From: F1-120-MAGs238 sp964484185
GTDB taxonomy: Bacteria > Planctomycetota > Phycisphaerae > Phycisphaerales > UBA1924
Assembly: GCA_964484185.1 (NCBI GenBank)
Contig: CAZAEQ010000003.1
Coordinates: 115,823-179,822, forward strand
DNA length: 64,000 bases
Direction: 5' to 3'
In this document: in pieces, positions 25,069 to 32,927 of the stretch
Layout of the letters: each line of letters starts with the position of its first letter
Numbering within the stretch: the stretch's first letter is position 1
Notes under the pieces: model-generated
Told to the model about the DNA's origin: nothing
Databases searched by the model: none
What the model saw: only the letters and a program-made list of their open reading frames with translations
Position numbers and translations under genes: made by a program

Positions 25069-26445
25069 ATGGATATTTCCAAATCGAACGCATATTCCCG
25101 CCGCGAATTCATCGGATCAGGGTTCGTCCTTGCATCTGCCGCGCTCACGGTGCCGGCGTTCATTCAACGCTCTGCCCAGGCCATGACAGTGGGGATGCTC
25201 GACTCGCTTTCCTCTCAGCCCGGTGTGCCTGAAGATCACATCCTGCTCGTCATCCAGATGGGCGGCGGCAACGATGGTCTTAACACCGTGATCCCGTACG
25301 GTTCACCTGAGTATTACAAAGCCCGGCCCGGTATCGGTGTTCCTGAGCGAGACTGTCTGAAGCTCAGCGGCGCAGATGGCATCGGCCTGCATCCGCAGCT
25401 CACCGGCTTCAAAGACATTTTCGATCAGGGCGGTCTCGCGATCATCCAGGGCATCGGTTACCCCAATCCCAATCGCTCGCACTTTAAGAGCATGGACATC
25501 TGGCACACCGCCGATGTCACGGCTACCGGCGATGGCTGGCTTGGAAAGTACTTTGACGCCGAATGCTGCGGGTATGGCAAGGGCGAAAGCGGCACCGCTG
25601 AAAAATCCAAGAAACAGCTCACAGGCAAAGAAGCACTCGCCGCCGCGGCAAGGGCCGAAAGCGCCTCGGGCTCTGATGCACCCGGTATTGCAATCGGCCG
25701 CTCAGCGCCGCTGGCAATGCAGGGCCGCCTCGTGAAACCAATCTCGTTTGAATCCGCCGACCTCTTCAAGTGGTCAGGCAGCGAGATCAACGATCAGCTC
25801 AAACGTACCTATGACGAAATCAGCCGCCGCGGCCAGACTGTTGAAGGCGACAAGAACTCCAACTTCTTGATGCGCACCGCGTTGGATGCTCAGGTCTCAA
25901 GCGACCTCATTCGCAAAGCAGTCAACAGTCAGAGCAAAGCTGCGTATCCCGGAAACGACCTTGCGCGTCAGCTCAAGATGATCGCTTCGATGATTCGCGC
26001 AGGGCTCAAGACCCGCGTGTATTACGCCCAGATTGGCGGCTTTGATACCCATGCCGGACAGGGCGGCAGTCAGGGTCGTCACGGCAATCTCATCAATCAA
26101 GTCGCGGCGAGCGTCAAGGCCTTCTATGCCGATTTGAAATCAAGCGAACTCGATGGCAAGGTTCTCACAATGACCTTCAGCGAGTTTGGCCGCCGCGTGG
26201 GGCAAAATGCCAGCGGTGGCACCGATCACGGTACCGCAGCGCCAATGTTCCTGGCTGGCCCAATGGTAAAGGGCGGCGTGTATGGCGAGCACCCTTCACT
26301 CAAGGACCTTGATGAAGGCGACCTCAAGTTCAACATTGATTTCCGCACGGTCTACGCAGGAGTGCTTGATGGCTGGCTGAAGACCAAGCACGCAGCCGTG
26401 CTCGGCGGCAGCTTCCAGCCGTTGAAGTTCCTTAAGAAAGCCTGA
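25069..26445 (+). CDS. DUF1501 family protein with Tat signal
   Basis: 458 residues. The N-terminus has a twin-arginine signal (SRREFIGSGFVLASAALTVP, cleavage near AQA), so it is exported folded. The core shows the sulfatase/alkaline-phosphatase-like features of DUF1501: LLVIQMGGGNDGLNTVIPYG near 60, LHPQLTGFKDIFDQGGLAIIQGIG, QIGGFDTHAGQGG near 325 and MTFSEFGRRVGQNASGGTDHG near 365, which carry candidate metal ligands (Asp, His). It follows the DUF1800 gene by 25 bases and is surely its partner. Its enzymatic activity is not established in any family member I know of. Confidence 0.92.
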   Translation: MDISKSNAYSRREFIGSGFVLASAALTVPAFIQRSAQAMTVGMLDSLSSQPGVPEDHILLVIQMGGGNDGLNTVIPYGSPEYYKARPGIGVPERDCLKLSGADGIGLHPQLTGFKDIFDQGGLAIIQGIGYPNPNRSHFKSMDIWHTADVTATGDGWLGKYFDAECCGYGKGESGTAEKSKKQLTGKEALAAAARAESASGSDAPGIAIGRSAPLAMQGRLVKPISFESADLFKWSGSEINDQLKRTYDEISRRGQTVEGDKNSNFLMRTALDAQVSSDLIRKAVNSQSKAAYPGNDLARQLKMIASMIRAGLKTRVYYAQIGGFDTHAGQGGSQGRHGNLINQVAASVKAFYADLKSSELDGKVLTMTFSEFGRRVGQNASGGTDHGTAAPMFLAGPMVKGGVYGEHPSLKDLDEGDLKFNIDFRTVYAGVLDGWLKTKHAAVLGGSFQPLKFLKKA

Positions 26446-26463
26446 GCGAATCGAGCCTGGACC

Positions 26464-28542
26464 TTATGAGTTCGCATCGGTCACGCGGATGATTTCCTGA
26501 ATCGTGGTTTGACCACGCGCAGTCTTACGCATCCCGTCCTGACGCAGCGTCACCATGCCGCGTTCAATGCACATGCGGCGGAACTCGGCGACGTTGGGGT
26601 TGCGTGCGACAACATCTCGCACCTGGTCATCAATGGTGAGAAGTTCGTAGATACCGACACGGCCAGAGAAGCCGAGTTTGCGGCACTTGTCACAGCCCTT
26701 AGCCACCCATGCTTTGTTCGTCGGCATGCCCTGCAGCGCCAGGTACTCGCTCAAATCTTCGCTGGGAACTTCTTCGACTTTGCATTCCTTGCAGAGCTTG
26801 CGAACCAGTCGCTGTGCCAAGACGGCGTTGACTGCAGCGCCGACGAGGAACGGTTCCAGTCCAATATTCACCAGTCGTGTGATAGAGCTGGGTGCATCGT
26901 TGGTGTGAAGCGTTGAGAGCACAAGGTGGCCGGTGAGCGCAGCCTGAATGGCGGTAGACGCCGTGTCCATGTCGCGAATTTCGCCAAGCATGATCACATC
27001 GGGATCCTGACGCAAGAGCGCCTTCAGGGCAATCCCGAACGACATGCCAATTTTTTCGTGCGTCTGCGTCTGCGTGATGCCGTCCATGTGATATTCAACC
27101 GGGTCTTCTACCGTTGAGATATTCATGGAGTTTTTGTCAAGCTGACGCAGCGATGCGTACAACGTCGTGGTTTTACCCGAGCCGGTCGGACCAGTCACAA
27201 GAATAATGCCGTGCGGCGAATCGATCTGCCGCTTCCAGATATTCAGTGTGTCTTCATCAAAGCCCAGTTGATCAAGTTCGACGTTGATCGAACGCGTATC
27301 GAGAATACGCATAACGCACTTTTCGAGGCCGCCCGCGATCGGCAATGTGCTCATACGCAGATCGAGTTTGCGGCCCGCAACCGTACAGCGAATTCGCCCG
27401 TCCTGCGGCAGGCGCCGCTCGGAAATGTCCAGATTGGCCATGATTTTCAGGCGCGAAACGATGGCGCTGGCCATGGCAGCGGGGGGCGTCATTGATTCGT
27501 ACAGCTCACCGTCGATTCGGAAACGAACCTTGAGCTTCTTTTCTCCGGGTTCAATGTGAATATCCGACGCGCCGTCTTTGACCGCCTGCTGGATGATGTG
27601 ATTCACAATTCGGATGACTGGCGAGCCTTGTGCCTCTGCTTCCAGGTTGACTTCGTCGGCCTTCGCTTTCTCAACCTGAACATCCGATTCCTGCACCTGC
27701 GAGACATCGGAAAGAAGCTGGGCAACATCAACATCGGCTTCAGCGCTGCCGCCACCAACAATATCCAGTGATGCCTTGATGTCGTAGGACGTGACCACAA
27801 CAAGCTTGATGGCCGTAACGCCCAGGCGCCGACGGATTTCATCGATCAAGAACACGTCGTTGGTGCGTGTACAACCAACCACAACGCGCGAGCCTTCGGT
27901 GCGCAGCGGAAGACACTGGTTGGACTTGCAGAAATCAACAGTCAGGCGCTGCAGGAGCTTCCCATCGAATCCACCATCAAGTCCGCGATTTAGATCAACA
28001 CGTTCAAATGGAAGATTCTCAATTGCGGCCAGAGCCGCCTGCACCATCGCCTCGTCAACGCCTTGCTCAATCAAAATATCGCTGATGCGCTTTCCCGGTG
28101 CGCCTTTGAGTGCGTTTCGGGCGATCGCAAGTTTGTCTTCCTGAATGAGACCCTTGGCGACAAGCAGTTCGCCAACGTCCCGTGTTCCATCCGAAACGTC
28201 GTCAGGCGTGAAAATGTCGCTGAGGGCTGAACCGATCTGCTTGTCACTCGATTCGATTCGCGGTGACGTGTCGCCCTTATTGGGTTCTGCAGTGCGGCCA
28301 GGTCCCGTACCGGCTGGCGGTTCGGGCTCTTGGCCGTAGAGTTTCTGGTTGGCAGGAACACTTGGAAGCGGGCTGTATACCGGGTCTTCCGAATGAGGCT
28401 TCGCGGCGGCCGCACTGTCGTCACCAGGACGAGCAGCGCCCCCGTTTGGGGATTTGGCATCTTCAGACTTCTTGGAAGGCGACGAGTCGCCATCGCCGAG
28501 TCCAAGATCGTTGAGAATGTCGTCGTATCTTGACCTTGCCAC
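26464..28542 (-). CDS. PilB/GspE-type secretion or pilus assembly ATPase
   Basis: 692 residues. A disordered Pro/Asp-rich N-terminus (about 1-115) precedes an MshEN-type N-domain (VGELLVAKGLIQEDKLAI near 123) and the ATPase core. Motifs: Walker A GPTGSGKT (451-458), Asp box EDPVEYHMDGI, Walker B DVIMLGEIRD (515-524), His box STLHTNDA, and the zinc-binding CKEC ... CDKC (584-587 and 617-620). It powers pilus extension or type II secretion at the inner membrane. The GTG at 28542 is the start. It is the last gene of the operon pilM-pilN-pilO-pilP-like-pilB; no retraction ATPase PilT is nearby. Confidence 0.92.
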   Translation of the reverse strand: MARSRYDDILNDLGLGDGDSSPSKKSEDAKSPNGGAARPGDDSAAAAKPHSEDPVYSPLPSVPANQKLYGQEPEPPAGTGPGRTAEPNKGDTSPRIESSDKQIGSALSDIFTPDDVSDGTRDVGELLVAKGLIQEDKLAIARNALKGAPGKRISDILIEQGVDEAMVQAALAAIENLPFERVDLNRGLDGGFDGKLLQRLTVDFCKSNQCLPLRTEGSRVVVGCTRTNDVFLIDEIRRRLGVTAIKLVVVTSYDIKASLDIVGGGSAEADVDVAQLLSDVSQVQESDVQVEKAKADEVNLEAEAQGSPVIRIVNHIIQQAVKDGASDIHIEPGEKKLKVRFRIDGELYESMTPPAAMASAIVSRLKIMANLDISERRLPQDGRIRCTVAGRKLDLRMSTLPIAGGLEKCVMRILDTRSINVELDQLGFDEDTLNIWKRQIDSPHGIILVTGPTGSGKTTTLYASLRQLDKNSMNISTVEDPVEYHMDGITQTQTHEKIGMSFGIALKALLRQDPDVIMLGEIRDMDTASTAIQAALTGHLVLSTLHTNDAPSSITRLVNIGLEPFLVGAAVNAVLAQRLVRKLCKECKVEEVPSEDLSEYLALQGMPTNKAWVAKGCDKCRKLGFSGRVGIYELLTIDDQVRDVVARNPNVAEFRRMCIERGMVTLRQDGMRKTARGQTTIQEIIRVTDANS

Positions 28543-28566
28543 GCTTGCTCACTTTCTCAATTCTGG

Positions 28567-29298
28567 TTACTTCGCTGGCGATGGTTTGGGGTTGCGCTTG
28601 CCGTCCTTGACGTTCAGTTTGCCGCCAAGCTCGAGAACAAAGAGTTCTCCATCGCTCATGAGTTCAACCTTGCGATCCTTGATCGACACTACATTGAAGA
28701 TCTTGTCGACGGTGTCGCCAACTGCGACTGTTTCCTTGTTGATTCGTGCAACTGGTTTGACGCCATTGAGAATCGACTCAAGCTTGAGATTGCCGAAGGC
28801 TGTCTTGATCGCATCAGCCCGCTCCTGGAGCCGCCGCTGCGCTTCGAGTTTCTGCCGCGCGGAGAGATCGTTAGGATCTGATACGCCGATCTTCGACTCG
28901 ATCTTGATGTTCTCAAAGAACGGTGACACAACCACAGACTTTGGCGAAATCTGAGTCGCAGGCGTTGAGTGCTCTGCATCCAATCGAGCAATCGCGCGGT
29001 CCTGACGGAGCTTTCGCTCAGGATCTTCATTGGCGCGAATGTAATCGATTTTGATATCGCTCGAGGCCGAGGCCTGGCTCAGGCCGAACTTCCGCATAGT
29101 GATAATGAGCGAAACCGATCCAAGGACCATCGAGAGCAGAATGATGTTGAACACGCTGATCTTGGTCGAACTCTTGGCGGGCGAAGTGTTCGCCGACTGT
29201 TCGTTCAAGGACAGCATGAACGAACCCTGCGCTGCTGGCGGCTTCTCTTCCGCAGCTGGCTCGTCATTCAAGGGGTTAAGCGTTTGGCGAGTACTCAT
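28567..29298 (-). CDS. PilP/GspC-like periplasmic pilus assembly protein
   Basis: 243 residues: a cytoplasmic N-terminus of about 48 residues, one transmembrane helix (ISVFNIILLSMVLGSVSLII), a charged coiled region (QKLEAQRRLQERADAIKT) and a C-terminal beta domain. The last 65 residues (LNGVKPVARINKETVAVGDT, then VVSIKDRKVELMSDGELFVL) follow the PilP/GspC pattern of a homology-region domain. It sits between the PilO and PilB genes and overlaps pilO by four bases, consistent with a periplasmic link from the inner-membrane platform to a secretin. Sequence similarity to PilP is partial, so the assignment rests on domain plan and position. Confidence 0.65.
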   Translation of the reverse strand: MSTRQTLNPLNDEPAAEEKPPAAQGSFMLSLNEQSANTSPAKSSTKISVFNIILLSMVLGSVSLIITMRKFGLSQASASSDIKIDYIRANEDPERKLRQDRAIARLDAEHSTPATQISPKSVVVSPFFENIKIESKIGVSDPNDLSARQKLEAQRRLQERADAIKTAFGNLKLESILNGVKPVARINKETVAVGDTVDKIFNVVSIKDRKVELMSDGELFVLELGGKLNVKDGKRNPKPSPAK

Positions 29299-29843
29299 GG
29301 CGTTTGTTTACCCTCCTGCTGGAAGTAGATGCTCAGCGTGAACTCGGCCTTCATTGCCGGCCCGTCTTGAACATCAATTGCGCGGATCTTCATTTCCGGC
29401 ATTCGTGTAATTCGAGGGAGCGCTTCAACGTTGCGGAGGAAGGCGTAAAAACCGCCAAATCCGCCCTCAATGCTCATTTCCAGCGGCTGCTCCATGTAGA
29501 GCGACGCTGCAACTGGCTTGCCGCTCTTGAGAGCGGGCGCTGCAAGTCCGGCGGACACAGCGACGTCAGAAACCTGGCGCACGACGCTGTCAATCTCTTT
29601 GCCGGTCGGCAATTTGGTTTCGATCACCTGGATTGACTTGCGGATCTCCGAATTGGCTTTCACCAAGTCGTCGGTGCGCGCAGTTTCTACTTTCAGCTTT
29701 TCAAGCATTTCACGCATGTGCGCGATTTCCTGCTTGTCGGTGAAAACCTGCTTGTTTTGCGGCCGGAACACGAACCACCAGCTCGCCAGCGGGAGTGCCA
29801 CCAGCGTGCCGACCAATGTCATACTGCGGAGTCCGAATTGCAT
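29295..29843 (-). CDS. PilO-like type IV pilus assembly protein
   Basis: 182 residues with the PilO plan: an N-terminal transmembrane helix (LRSMTLVGTLVALPLASWWF), a coiled coil (IAHMREMLEKLKVETARTDDLV) and a ferredoxin-like domain (LEMSIEGGFGGFYAFLRNVE, then MKIRAIDV). PilO pairs with PilN in the alignment complex that links PilM at the cytoplasmic face to PilP and the secretin. It starts three bases after the pilN-like gene stop and overlaps the next gene by four bases. The motif SIEGGFGGFYAFL is characteristic of PilO. Confidence 0.8.
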   Translation of the reverse strand: MQFGLRSMTLVGTLVALPLASWWFVFRPQNKQVFTDKQEIAHMREMLEKLKVETARTDDLVKANSEIRKSIQVIETKLPTGKEIDSVVRQVSDVAVSAGLAAPALKSGKPVAASLYMEQPLEMSIEGGFGGFYAFLRNVEALPRITRMPEMKIRAIDVQDGPAMKAEFTLSIYFQQEGKQTP

Positions 29844-29846
29844 GGG

Positions 29847-30674
29847 TTAGTCCTTCTCGCCAGTTGACGGCTGAACATTTGCCTGGGGTGACACGGTGTT
29901 TCCCTTTTTCTCCGCTTCTTTAGCCGCCAGGTCGATTGCGAGCTGTTTAAACCGCTCATCAATCGAGGGAGCAAGAGCACGACCGTCGGCGTCGTTACGC
30001 AGCACGGCCTCAATCTGGAACTGGCGCAGATTCTGTTCGTGCACCATTGTCTCTTTAATGAACGAGAGCTCGACGGTTGCAAACAGCGAGCAGTCACGGA
30101 TGGAACGGAGGTAGTCGGCAACCGAGTTGTTCGAGGACGCAGCGCCGATGAGCGTGAGTTGCTGCTCAAAGCGTGGCGCGGCAGTGGCCGCCGCCTGAGC
30201 CTTGGCCTTTTCCTCAAGGCTCTTTGGTGCGTTTGTCGCGCCGTTTGGTGGCTTTGGCGGTGGGGGCGCTTCGACTCGCTTGGTTTTCAGCGAGATGTCT
30301 GTAAGTTTCAGGCCTTCGGGCAGGCGCAGCACCAGTTCACCCAGCAGAACCGAGCGAGGAACGTTCTCAATGAGCGATGCGGTGATCTCAGCTTTCTCAC
30401 GCATCTTGGATCGCTGATCTTCCAGAGCCTTGAGCTGTTCGAAGCGCTTCGCTTCAGCTGCAAACTCCTCGACAATTGCGGCCTTCTCCGCGCGGGCCGA
30501 AGCGCCGCTGCGGTTGGTCACAATAAATGCGACGATCACGCCCGCCATCACACTGATGAAAAGTGCAAGGCAGATCAGATTTGTTCGTTGCTCAGATTTG
30601 CCGCGGACATACTCCGCCGGAAGGAAGCTTCCGCCGGTTGCATCTGGCTTGGTTGGGAGAGATTGTGCCATCAT
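29847..30674 (-). CDS. PilN-like type IV pilus assembly protein
   Basis: 275 residues, longer than typical PilN (about 180-220). There is one N-terminal transmembrane helix (LICLALFISVMAGVIVAFIV), preceded by a short cytoplasmic tail, and a coiled coil (EEFAAEAKRFEQLKALEDQRSK split around residue 70-100). A ferredoxin-like domain follows (LPEGLKLTDISLKTKRV, FEQQLTLIGAASSNNSVADYL). The C-terminal 70 residues are an added Asp/Gln-rich extension. It fits PilN, whose cytoplasmic N-terminus docks on PilM. It lies between the PilM and PilO genes in the same operon. Confidence 0.78.
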   Translation of the reverse strand: MMAQSLPTKPDATGGSFLPAEYVRGKSEQRTNLICLALFISVMAGVIVAFIVTNRSGASARAEKAAIVEEFAAEAKRFEQLKALEDQRSKMREKAEITASLIENVPRSVLLGELVLRLPEGLKLTDISLKTKRVEAPPPPKPPNGATNAPKSLEEKAKAQAAATAAPRFEQQLTLIGAASSNNSVADYLRSIRDCSLFATVELSFIKETMVHEQNLRQFQIEAVLRNDADGRALAPSIDERFKQLAIDLAAKEAEKKGNTVSPQANVQPSTGEKD

Positions 30675-30701
30675 GTGCCTTTCCAGTGAGAAACTTCGAA
30701 C

Positions 30702-31916
30702 TTACAAATCGGTCGGAGCAAGACAGAGTCCCATAGCGACTGCCCAGCCGGGCTGGCCAGTGCGAAGATCTACATCGTGAACGGCTTCGTTTCCGGTGCG
30801 TGCAACTCGCGCCAGCGGGTCTGCGACCTGTGCAGGCAAACGAAGCGCCCGCGCGATTGACTGACAAAGCCCCTTGTGTGCAGCTTCGCCACCAACGAAA
30901 ATGGCCCGGTCAATCCGCCGACCCGGGAACATCGCGTCGTAGTAACGCAGACACATCGCAATTTCATCAGTAATGATTTCAAGAGCTTCGGAAAGATCGA
31001 CTGCACTGTCAGCGGCGGCAACAGGAGCTGATGTCGACACGCTCGGAGCTGCCGGATTGCGACGGTCAGGATTCAAATCGTCCGATTTTGCTGCAATGGT
31101 CTGCGGACGAGTATCGACTGCTGCCTCGCGGTCCCGTTTGCATAGGAATTCAAGATCCAGGCGGGCTTTCTGGGCTTCAGAAGGATCAACTTTCAGCTGT
31201 TTGGCGGCGGCCATATCAAGCGAGCGTCCGCCATGCTCGATGCAGCGGGCGAACACAAGATCGCGACCATGGGCAATTGCAACGTTGGTCGTGTTGAATC
31301 CAAGGTCAAGAAAGAGCGACGTGAGCTTGGTGTCTTCGCCACGCTTGGACAAGTACTCAAAGCCATGCAGCAGCGCCGCAAACTCAGAAACCATGCCCAC
31401 GGGTTCAAGCTTGGCGCTGCGCAGTGCGGCCATGAGTTGCTCGACCATTTCGCGACCAGCGGCAAATCCAATTGCTTCAGTCTTTGCGCCGCCAGCGACA
31501 GGGCCGACTTCAACATGGCGAAAGACAAGAGCAGAAGGTTCGCAGTGGAGTTGCTGAGAAAGAGAAGATTCCACCATCAGGCGAACGTCAGCATTGTCGG
31601 ACCGCGGGAACTGCAGATGCTTGCAGAACGTGAGTGCCGCTGGAAGTGTGGCCGCAGCCCGCTTGCCCTTGAACCCGCCCATTTTCACTGCTTTGGGAAG
31701 CTGTGAAAATTGCCACAGCAGGCGCCGGCGAGAGTCATCATAAAGAGATTCCGGGGTTTCAATGCGCACAGCGCTGATGAGCGCAGGCGTTTCTCCGGAG
31801 GAAAGTTGCAGAAGTTTCATCGCTCGCGATCCAAAGTCGATGGCGATGGGCGTAGTCGTGTGCGACATGCGTCCCATCTTCGCAAATCCATCCATCTTCG
31901 GTAGTGTCAACCGCAT
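30702..31916 (-). CDS. PilM-like actin-fold pilus assembly protein
   Basis: 404 residues in the longest frame (start 31916; an internal ATG at 31868 giving MSHTTTPIAIDFGSRAMKLL is a likely true start). The actin-like ATPase fold is clear: phosphate-1 motif AIDFGSRAMKLLQL, LFLDLGFNTTNVAIAHGRDL near 215 and FVGGEAAHKGLCQSIARALR near 350. PilM forms the cytoplasmic ring that binds PilN and regulates the ATPases. The insert around residues 255-300 is Pro/Asp-rich and unconserved. It is the first gene of the pilus operon; no terminator is seen between it and the following genes. Confidence 0.82.
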   Translation of the reverse strand: MRLTLPKMDGFAKMGRMSHTTTPIAIDFGSRAMKLLQLSSGETPALISAVRIETPESLYDDSRRRLLWQFSQLPKAVKMGGFKGKRAAATLPAALTFCKHLQFPRSDNADVRLMVESSLSQQLHCEPSALVFRHVEVGPVAGGAKTEAIGFAAGREMVEQLMAALRSAKLEPVGMVSEFAALLHGFEYLSKRGEDTKLTSLFLDLGFNTTNVAIAHGRDLVFARCIEHGGRSLDMAAAKQLKVDPSEAQKARLDLEFLCKRDREAAVDTRPQTIAAKSDDLNPDRRNPAAPSVSTSAPVAAADSAVDLSEALEIITDEIAMCLRYYDAMFPGRRIDRAIFVGGEAAHKGLCQSIARALRLPAQVADPLARVARTGNEAVHDVDLRTGQPGWAVAMGLCLAPTDL

Positions 31917-32115
31917 ACGTACAACTCCCAGTGCCCAAGGTTTCCAGGCTCGCTGTATAGAGATCGGACCACAGCAATCGGGCGTTGAGTGACGTTCGTT
32001 GATGCTACATGTTGCCGTGTTTACCCTGACCCTACAGACGGCATGTCGTCACCTGCCGCTACACATGGCATGCGCCGCGAGATTCGGGGGTCCAATAAAA
32101 TAGCAGACCTTGACG

Positions 32116-32787
32116 TCACCTTGTTAGGCTTGCCATCAGGGCAGCACTGAATTGTGTGAGCGATCCGAGCGCAGCAGCCAATTCCCACCGTTGCCTTGAG
32201 CGTTCTCCCGCGGTATTGCTTGCGATCCGCACCTCGGCGAATTGCCTGCCCAGCCGAAACGCGACGAGCCCGACCGCCGCGCCTTCCATCGCCTCAAACT
32301 CCGCGCCGGTCCGCTCTGAAACTTGTATGGCGCGGTCATCTGTGCCTGAGCAGGTGGAAACCGTCGCGATAACTGCCTCAAGGTCCACGAGCGGGCGCAG
32401 GATATTGATCAAGTCTCGCGAGGGACGCAATTCCAGTTCTCCAACGCCAGGCATCGGAAACCCAATGTCGGCAGTCGAGAGAAAACGTGTTCCGGCATCG
32501 ACCCCTTCATCAGCGAAGACGCTTTGCCGCGAAAGCACGCATTGACCTGGTGCAAAGTTGCGCGGTGGCAGGACTCCCGCAATTCCCAGACTCAGAATCG
32601 CCACGTGCTCAGCCCGCGCCGCTCTTGCAACGGCTCCTGCCGCATTGCTCTTACCTATCCCGGTCAGGACAGCGTCAATCCCCGGAATCAGAGGACGACA
32701 TTCCCATTCGGTCCAGCCTGACGAAGCAGCCCCCAAACCGCGGCAGACCGCTTCCAGCTCAATTGGAGCGGCAATGGCCAATAACAT
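32116..32787 (-). CDS. mqnB: Futalosine hydrolase-like nucleosidase
   Basis: About 223 residues from the ATG at 32787 (a TTG at 32808 is in frame). It belongs to the nucleoside phosphorylase/MTAN family. LAIAAPIELEAVCR opens the first strand, TGIGKSNAAGAVARA is the substrate-binding loop, and SLGIAGVLPP, VFADEGV, FEAMEGAAV and RIASNTAGERSRQRW are typical of futalosine hydrolase. That enzyme cleaves futalosine in the futalosine menaquinone pathway. No other mqn gene is in the window, and MTA/SAH nucleosidase is the main alternative; the SNTAGERSRQRW tail argues for MqnB. It is divergent from the efflux adaptor. Confidence 0.7.
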   Translation of the reverse strand: MLLAIAAPIELEAVCRGLGAASSGWTEWECRPLIPGIDAVLTGIGKSNAAGAVARAARAEHVAILSLGIAGVLPPRNFAPGQCVLSRQSVFADEGVDAGTRFLSTADIGFPMPGVGELELRPSRDLINILRPLVDLEAVIATVSTCSGTDDRAIQVSERTGAEFEAMEGAAVGLVAFRLGRQFAEVRIASNTAGERSRQRWELAAALGSLTQFSAALMASLTR

Positions 32788-32869
32788 GCTCTGTGGAACG
32801 CTTGACAATGTGTTTGTAACTCACTGAGACCGATGAAAATCTGCCTGCTTTCGAGCGGCAGCGCGTCCC

Positions 32870-32875
32870 TATAAT
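32870..32875 (+). promoter_or_regulatory. Consensus -10 element upstream of the efflux adaptor gene
   Basis: A perfect TATAAT lies 58 bases before the GTG at 32934. The -35 region at the right spacing is poor (GCTTTC at 32847-32852). It probably starts the transcript of the adaptor gene. Confidence 0.45.
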
Positions 32876-32927
32876 AGTGATCGGCTGGCGCGGTGGGCTT
32901 TGCCGGTCTCGTTGGTTGTAAATTGAG

